A DNA stretch of 64,000 nucleotides from Ciborinia camelliae. Its lineage: Eukaryota; Ascomycota; Leotiomycetes; Helotiales; Sclerotiniaceae. The translations under genes and the position numbers were made by a program. The stretch spans positions 1,208,427-1,272,426 of the forward strand of contig JANPYM010000010.1 in assembly GCA_025890175.1 (NCBI GenBank), in the 5' to 3' direction. Below, in pieces: positions 63,637-64,000 of the stretch. Position 1 is the stretch's first letter. Each line of letters starts with the position of its first letter. The notes beneath the pieces were generated by a model that did not search any database, had not been told where the DNA came from, and was given only the letters and a program-made list of their open reading frames with translations.

Positions 63637-64000
63637 GAAATATACAAATAAGAAATCGATTTATTAATTAAACAAAATATTTTGTAATAATTTTTTATTA
63701 ATTGATTTTTAAATTAATTTAAAATAATAAGTTTTAAGATTAAATATTAATATTTTATATCTTTTTTTTTGCAATATTGTTTATTAAATATTTTTCAAAA
63801 AAAAAGAATTTGAATTATTGATTAATTTTTTTAAATTTTTTTTAAAAATAAATATCGAACTTTTTTTTTTTTTTATTAATCTGTACAATTATAATTTTCG
63901 AATTAGATTTTCTTTTAATTATTTAAAACAATTTCGATAATATTGAAATTATAATTATAGTTTTTTTATTTAAAATATATTAAATTCAGTTAATCTAAAT
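63637..64000. other. A+T-rich stretch at window end
   Basis: Short A/T-rich tail; nothing recognisable. Confidence 0.5.

Noticed and set aside
1..64000. Mitochondrial, plastid or A/T-rich protist DNA
   Set aside because: No rRNA, tRNA or respiratory gene. Nested LTR elements whose copies differ by directional transitions, with intact outer ends, fit fungal RIP better than background A/T bias.

Overview
The window reads as a repeat graveyard from a fungal nuclear genome, most likely a filamentous ascomycete. It is extremely A+T-rich. I see no host gene, tRNA or rRNA. Almost every recognisable piece belongs to a transposable element. The elements are decayed by C-to-T and G-to-A transitions on both strands, the signature of repeat-induced point mutation (RIP). 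Short GC-richer islands survive, and nearly all of them are LTRs or the outer ends of elements. The organism call is inference from the RIP signature and element types; there is no host gene to confirm it.

Left half (2570-24620). A minus-strand Gypsy element (family A, copy A1; left LTR 2570-2759) is split twice. At a GTTTT target duplication it holds a 12,089-bp plus-strand element B (3055-15143, 201-bp LTRs). B itself holds a minus-strand Ty1/Copia element C (7055-12471, 160-bp LTRs, target duplication TAAAC). Further along, A1 holds a plus-strand LINE (15542-21652) with a 12-bp target duplication and an (ACT)n tail. A1 then runs to about 24620, where it stops at an unresolved breakpoint.

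Middle and right (31474-49801). A plus-strand family A copy (A3, left LTR 31474-31661) runs to 35480. A full-length minus-strand copy (A2, 35486-49801, target duplication ATTAA) starts exactly there. A2 holds the youngest large element, a full-length Ty1/Copia element (37198-45087, 482-bp LTRs, target duplication ATTAT). Its gag-pol reading frame is in one frame over 1535 codons with 15 in-frame stops, each one transition away from a Gln or Trp codon. Its Gag part (403 codons) is still open.

Solo LTRs and small elements. Several carry exact 5-bp target duplications: 1233-1370, 27644-27906, 28117-28304, 50863-51037, 51971-52068, and a six-copy family of about 150-177 bp. One solo LTR (52893-57068) is split by a 3.9-kb inverted-repeat DNA transposon inserted at TA (52999-56898). 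Another LTR-like island (668-951) contains an assembly gap.

The main results are the insertion order, which can be read from target duplications and matching empty sites; the sharp fall of RIP towards the outer ends of elements; and a CACGTG motif shared by six unrelated LTR families. I found no credible new functional gene system. The interest here is in genome-defence history and element structure.
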